From contig WBMV01006657.1 of the NCBI GenBank assembly GCA_013396655.1, positions 28,081-92,080 on the forward strand: 64,000 nt of DNA, given 5' to 3'. Within the stretch, counting starts at the first letter, position 1, and every line of letters begins with the position of its first letter. Source of the stretch: Campylorhamphus procurvoides. Taxonomy: Eukaryota; Chordata; Aves; Passeriformes; Dendrocolaptidae. Positions 61,601-64,000 of the stretch are shown piece after piece. The translations under genes were made by a program, and so were the position numbers. The notes under the pieces are model-generated. The model saw only the letters and a list, made by a program, of their open reading frames with translations. It was not told the origin of the DNA and made no database searches.

Positions 61601-63050
61601 TCTGCACCCTTTGGAGCACAGATTTGGCTGATACTATAATTTGGTGCATTGAAATGACTGTTCCAATTAGAACAGGTTTTATTTTTTTCCTAGTCAATAA
61701 TATTATTTCTAAAAATTTAAATGTTTTAGAAATAATAAACAGGGAAGAGAGGCTTCACCTCTTGATGAAATATGGGTTCATAAATTCCTTTGACTTAATA
61801 TCTAGTCCACTCAAATACGATACAGTTCAAAAGTTCAGCTTGGGATCAAACTTTGTTGAGTTTATGTCCTGCTTAAAAGAGATGAGAGGAATTCAGTGAA
61901 AAACAGAGGGAGAGCAAGGCAGTGGTCAAAATGGAGTAAACAGAACAGCTGGGGCAAAAAATGCATTAAAAGAATGAAGATTTTGTATAAAACCTCACTT
62001 CTGATGGTGTCACCAGCTTTCACTCAGATTGTCCTTTGAGCACAGTCCAAGAAGTTGCTGGATGCATTGGACCTGCTGAGCATCCCCTGTTGTCATCGTC
62101 AGTCCCATGTATGTTATTGGCACCCTTTGCAGAGCAAAAAGTGAGCACCAACAACAGCAGTGCCTTCACTGATGTGGCACAAACTGTCCCACTGAAGGGT
62201 TGCTCCCAAGCAGGAACTTGGGTATGCTGGTTAAATTGTTCTGGGACCATTTTCATTCATTCATGGAACAAAGAGGATTCAGGCAGTCAGGCTGATCTGA
62301 AAACCCTCCAGGATAATGAAAGTTGTCTCTGAAGGCCTGAGTAACTTGCATTCCAACATCTGTAATTTCAAACTGATGGGAAAGCATCCTCTCCCTTCCC
62401 CATGCACAAAGCCTCTTCCAGGAGGCAGAAGCTGCTGGTTCCTCGGGTTCAGTGTTTGTCCCAGCATAAACTTATATCTCTGCCATCAGTGAGATGGCAG
62501 GTAGTAAAAATCTACCCAGCATTTGACTTATATTTTCTATGTGTTTCTTCCTTCTTCCCTGCTGATTCAGAATGTTTAAAACATCCCTTTGTGTTTATAT
62601 GCTTTAATTCTCTCCCTTCCACTGTGAACCAATTCTCATAACCTTTCTGCAAAGGTCTCATTTTTCACACCTTTCCCAGTTACTGCTGGATCCCTTCTAA
62701 ACTGTCTCACAGTGTCTGGCTGGAAAACTTTGCAGGTTTTGTAACCTCATTCTTGAGACCAGAGGTCTTGAGGAGCACATCTGGGAGCTCTGCAAGGCAA
62801 GACAGCAAAGGCAGAGAGGAGCAGCTGCCACAGGGTTGTGTCTCCTGACCTAGTAAATTATCCCTAGTCAGTATGTAAATGTTACTGGCCATAATCTTAG
62901 ACTGTTCCCTTTGCCAAGTAAAACATTAAGATTATTTAAAGTACTTCATAAGCAAAGAGAGGTGTAGAGAGTTGTGAGGGCTTGGCTGGTGAAGAGGTTA
63001 TAAGCTGAACTCATTCATTTACAGATGAGACATCTTTAAAAACTGCACTG
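58677..63050. other. Intergenic sequence, 4.4 kb, no gene seen
   Basis: It includes an AT-rich patch with TAAT motifs at about 59327-59382 and a GC-richer block at 59930-60240 that is open in several frames (191 codons on the minus strand, 88-89 codons on the plus strand). No recognised protein family and no CpG island pattern are seen. Confidence 0.6.
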
Positions 63051-64000
63051 GTTTAACCAGGCTTCTCCACGGACACGCCCTTGTCGCGGGGGAGAAGCTT
63101 GTGTGCCCTTATGAGGTTGTGAGCCGTGCTGGCAGTGGTACATGCCTCCAGTAGGGTCTCTCACACTAGTCAGGTCCCAACTGAAGGGTCAGACAAAGCG
63201 TGTCCGCTGGCAGGATGGGCTCACTAGCTCCCCAGCGACCATCCTAGGAGAAGGACAACTCTAACTTCAAACCCGGGCAGATGGAGCTCGCTTAGCCCTG
63301 TAAGGCTATCCATCTGCGAGGACGACACTCTAACCAAACCTACATCCTGAGGACTTCGCTGCCACCGTCCAAGCTTGCTTGGCTCTGGCAGATGAACCTT
63401 AGGAGTAAAGGGTGGGGCCAGTTCTGCGCACACTGTGCCTCACCTAAAAAAATCCATTGTGCAGGCTCTAGGGGTCCTCCCACATTTGCAAAGCCCTGTA
63501 GGGACAGGTGAGGGATGAAATAGCAGCTGATAAGGTGCACTGGAAGCCGCAGCCCCAACCCTGCATGCAGGCAGTTCAGGACATTGGTCGCTCGAGACTG
63601 ACCCGGAGATGACAACCTGGTTCGGCAGCATCCTGAATGACCAAGCAGCCTTTTTCAAGGAGAGCACTGCTTGCTCCACATGGACAGGGGCCTAGAAAAG
63701 GTGACTTAACCAAAGCTCCTCTCCACCCTTCGCCCGGTTGGCTCGCCACAGCCAACGGGCATCTTCCTTGCAGTCAAACAAAAACAAAACCAAGAAGACA
63801 AGGGCTTACACCTGCCTCCAAGTTGTGTCCAAATTAACAGTTGCATGTGGGAACATCAGAACCATGCTCGACTCTGCGGATGATGGATGTCCTGAGCGTC
63901 GTTCTGCTCTAATTGCCCACGAACTGTCATGACTCAACATCGACTTTGCTGCACTCAGTGGAGTTCGTCTCCATGAGGTAGGCAGCCTTAAAGAACAGGG
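63051..64000 (+). mobile_element. 5' part of an RTE-clade-like LINE (AviRTE candidate)
   Basis: From about 63051 the sequence changes texture. CpGs appear regularly (cacggacacgcccttgtcgc, gcgaggacgacactctaacc, gaggacttcgctgccaccgt), unlike the CpG-poor sequence before. About 750 bp of leader are followed by the N-terminal part of an APE-type endonuclease frame (63843-64000), with the hallmark order ...NIRTMLDS...PERRSALIAHELS...ID..ALS..R. This pattern is typical of RTE-type LINEs whose copies are often misannotated as 'craniofacial development protein 2-like'. The element is in plus orientation and runs off the window. The left boundary is my estimate from composition. The RTE clade assignment is from the endonuclease motifs, and the AviRTE name is inference. 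It could also be another RTE-like family. Confidence 0.7.
63738..64000 (+). pseudogene. Broken RTE endonuclease ORF, N-terminal part
   Basis: The frame runs from 63738 through KTRAYTCLQVVSKLTVACGN to IRTMLDSADDGCPERRSALI and AHELS, stops at TGA (63930-63932) and then continues in the same frame as LNIDFAALSGVRLHEVGSLK to the window edge. Two defects are visible. The TGA sits where an Arg codon (CGA) would fit, a typical CpG decay. The residue after ALS, where the family has the catalytic Glu, is Gly (gga). The usual Trp before Asn-x-Arg-Thr is also missing. This copy therefore appears inactive. The reverse transcriptase would lie past the right edge. Confidence 0.65.

Noticed and set aside
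12186..63050. Search for the LRRC32 leucine-rich-repeat exon
   Set aside because: No LxxLxLxxN-type repeat ORF was found on either strand in this interval.
1..64000. CRISPR arrays, bacterial operons, rRNA and tRNA genes
   Set aside because: No regularly spaced direct repeats, no operon-like ORF packing and no recognisable tRNA or rRNA sequence. The spliced gene and CR1 content show that this is vertebrate nuclear DNA.

Overview
The window looks like bird nuclear DNA. Many short, 5'-truncated CR1 LINE tails, with the typical avian ends (ccttccaaccca...tctgtgattctatg), are scattered through it on both strands. The only protein-coding gene I can support is the 3' part of EMSY (BRCA2-interacting transcriptional repressor), whose protein reads very close to the known vertebrate sequence. 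I see no bacterial, phage, CRISPR or mobile-operon features. No ORF longer than about 190 codons exists in the window.

Region 1 (1 to about 12.2 kb): eight plus-strand EMSY exons (670-843, 1734-1932, 3178-3342, 3619-3774, 6563-6711, 8113-8676, 9515-10036, 11579-11773). Joined at the GT/AG borders they give one uninterrupted 707-codon reading frame ending in TAA. The border phases fit throughout. The upstream exons, including the ENT domain, lie before the window. The introns hold three CR1 fragments. One of them ends only 23 nt before the 3178 exon. A proximal poly(A) signal is at 12161.

Region 2 (about 12.2 to 63 kb): roughly 51 kb in which I find no gene. It is ordinary AT-leaning intergenic sequence with CR1 tails at about 15.1, 16.15, 16.8, 18.5, 28.8, 30.0, 40.4-40.7 (two abutting), 48.5, 53.4 and 58.6 kb, a purine-biased stretch near 19 kb and a small degenerate AT array at 55.1 kb. 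In other vertebrates the neighbour of EMSY on this side is LRRC32. Its large leucine-rich-repeat exon is not here, so it must lie further right or be absent.

Region 3 (about 63.05 kb to the end): the 5' portion of an RTE-clade-like LINE in plus orientation, running off the edge. It has a CpG-bearing leader followed by the start of an APE-type endonuclease ORF. The ORF is broken by an in-frame TGA, and a Gly stands at the expected catalytic Glu. RTE LINEs (AviRTE) are known from only some bird lineages, so this is the most informative mobile element in the window.

I did not find a previously undescribed system. The points most worth a second look are the RTE element and the CR1 insertion beside a frame-neutral EMSY exon with a weak donor site.
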